Source of the DNA: Bacillota bacterium
GTDB lineage: Bacteria > Bacillota > Bacilli > Bacillales_B > DSM-18226
Assembly: GCA_021821235.1 (NCBI GenBank)
Contig: JAKACS010000176.1
Span: 1-6,634, forward strand
Direction: 5' to 3'
Length of the DNA: 6,634 nt
Both the position numbers and the translations under genes were made by a program. This document shows, one piece after another, positions 6,619 to 6,634 of this stretch (positions are counted from its first letter, which is position 1; the number at the start of each line of letters is the position of its first letter). The notes beneath the pieces are model-generated. The model was not told the DNA's origin. It did not search any database and was given only the letters and a program-made list of their open reading frames with translations.

Positions 6619-6634
6619 TTGAAGAAAGATTAAA

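Overview
The window looks like a chromosomal segment of a low-to-moderate GC Gram-positive bacterium of the Bacillaceae. Evidence for this is a Bacillus-type 449-residue glucose-6-phosphate isomerase, purine-rich Shine-Dalgarno sites such as GGAGG and GAGGTG, TTG start use, and a two-TM/RCK potassium channel of the YugO type close to pgi, as I remember it from Bacillus subtilis. I cannot name the species from sequence alone.

Layout: (1) pgi on the plus strand (78-1427) ends at a clear intrinsic terminator (1437-1466). (2) The convergent gap 1467-1651 holds four copies of a CGGATAA-type repeat with an exact 21-base period, then a perfect 13-bp hairpin that ends the opposing operon. (3) A two-gene minus-strand operon (4365 down to 1652) encodes a DUF6044/YkoS-like multi-pass membrane protein and a GT2 polyprenyl-phosphate glycosyltransferase (YkoT/CsbB-like), the core of a cell-envelope glycosylation system. 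(4) A divergent promoter region (4366-4508) leads into a YugO-like K+ channel on the plus strand (4509-5492). (5) Starting two bases after its stop codon is a compact cluster of seven same-strand DnaA-box-like 9-mers (5495-5597), mostly 20-21 bp apart. (6) An inverted repeat overlapping a candidate promoter precedes a NERD-domain protein with a four-cysteine zinc ribbon (5713-6618).

How the genes relate: Pgi is central metabolism and stands alone as a transcription unit here. The glycosyltransferase is expected to load a sugar from a nucleotide sugar onto undecaprenyl phosphate at the inner face of the membrane. The YkoS-like protein would then transfer it to an envelope polymer outside, after flipping by a GtcA/YngA-type protein that is not encoded here. 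The K+ channel and the NERD protein have no visible functional link to that pair.

The most notable signal is non-coding: the phased DnaA-box cluster between the channel and NERD genes. It is well away from any dnaA or dnaN gene in this window, so it may be a non-oriC DnaA-binding locus. No CRISPR array, tRNA, rRNA or transposase was seen.
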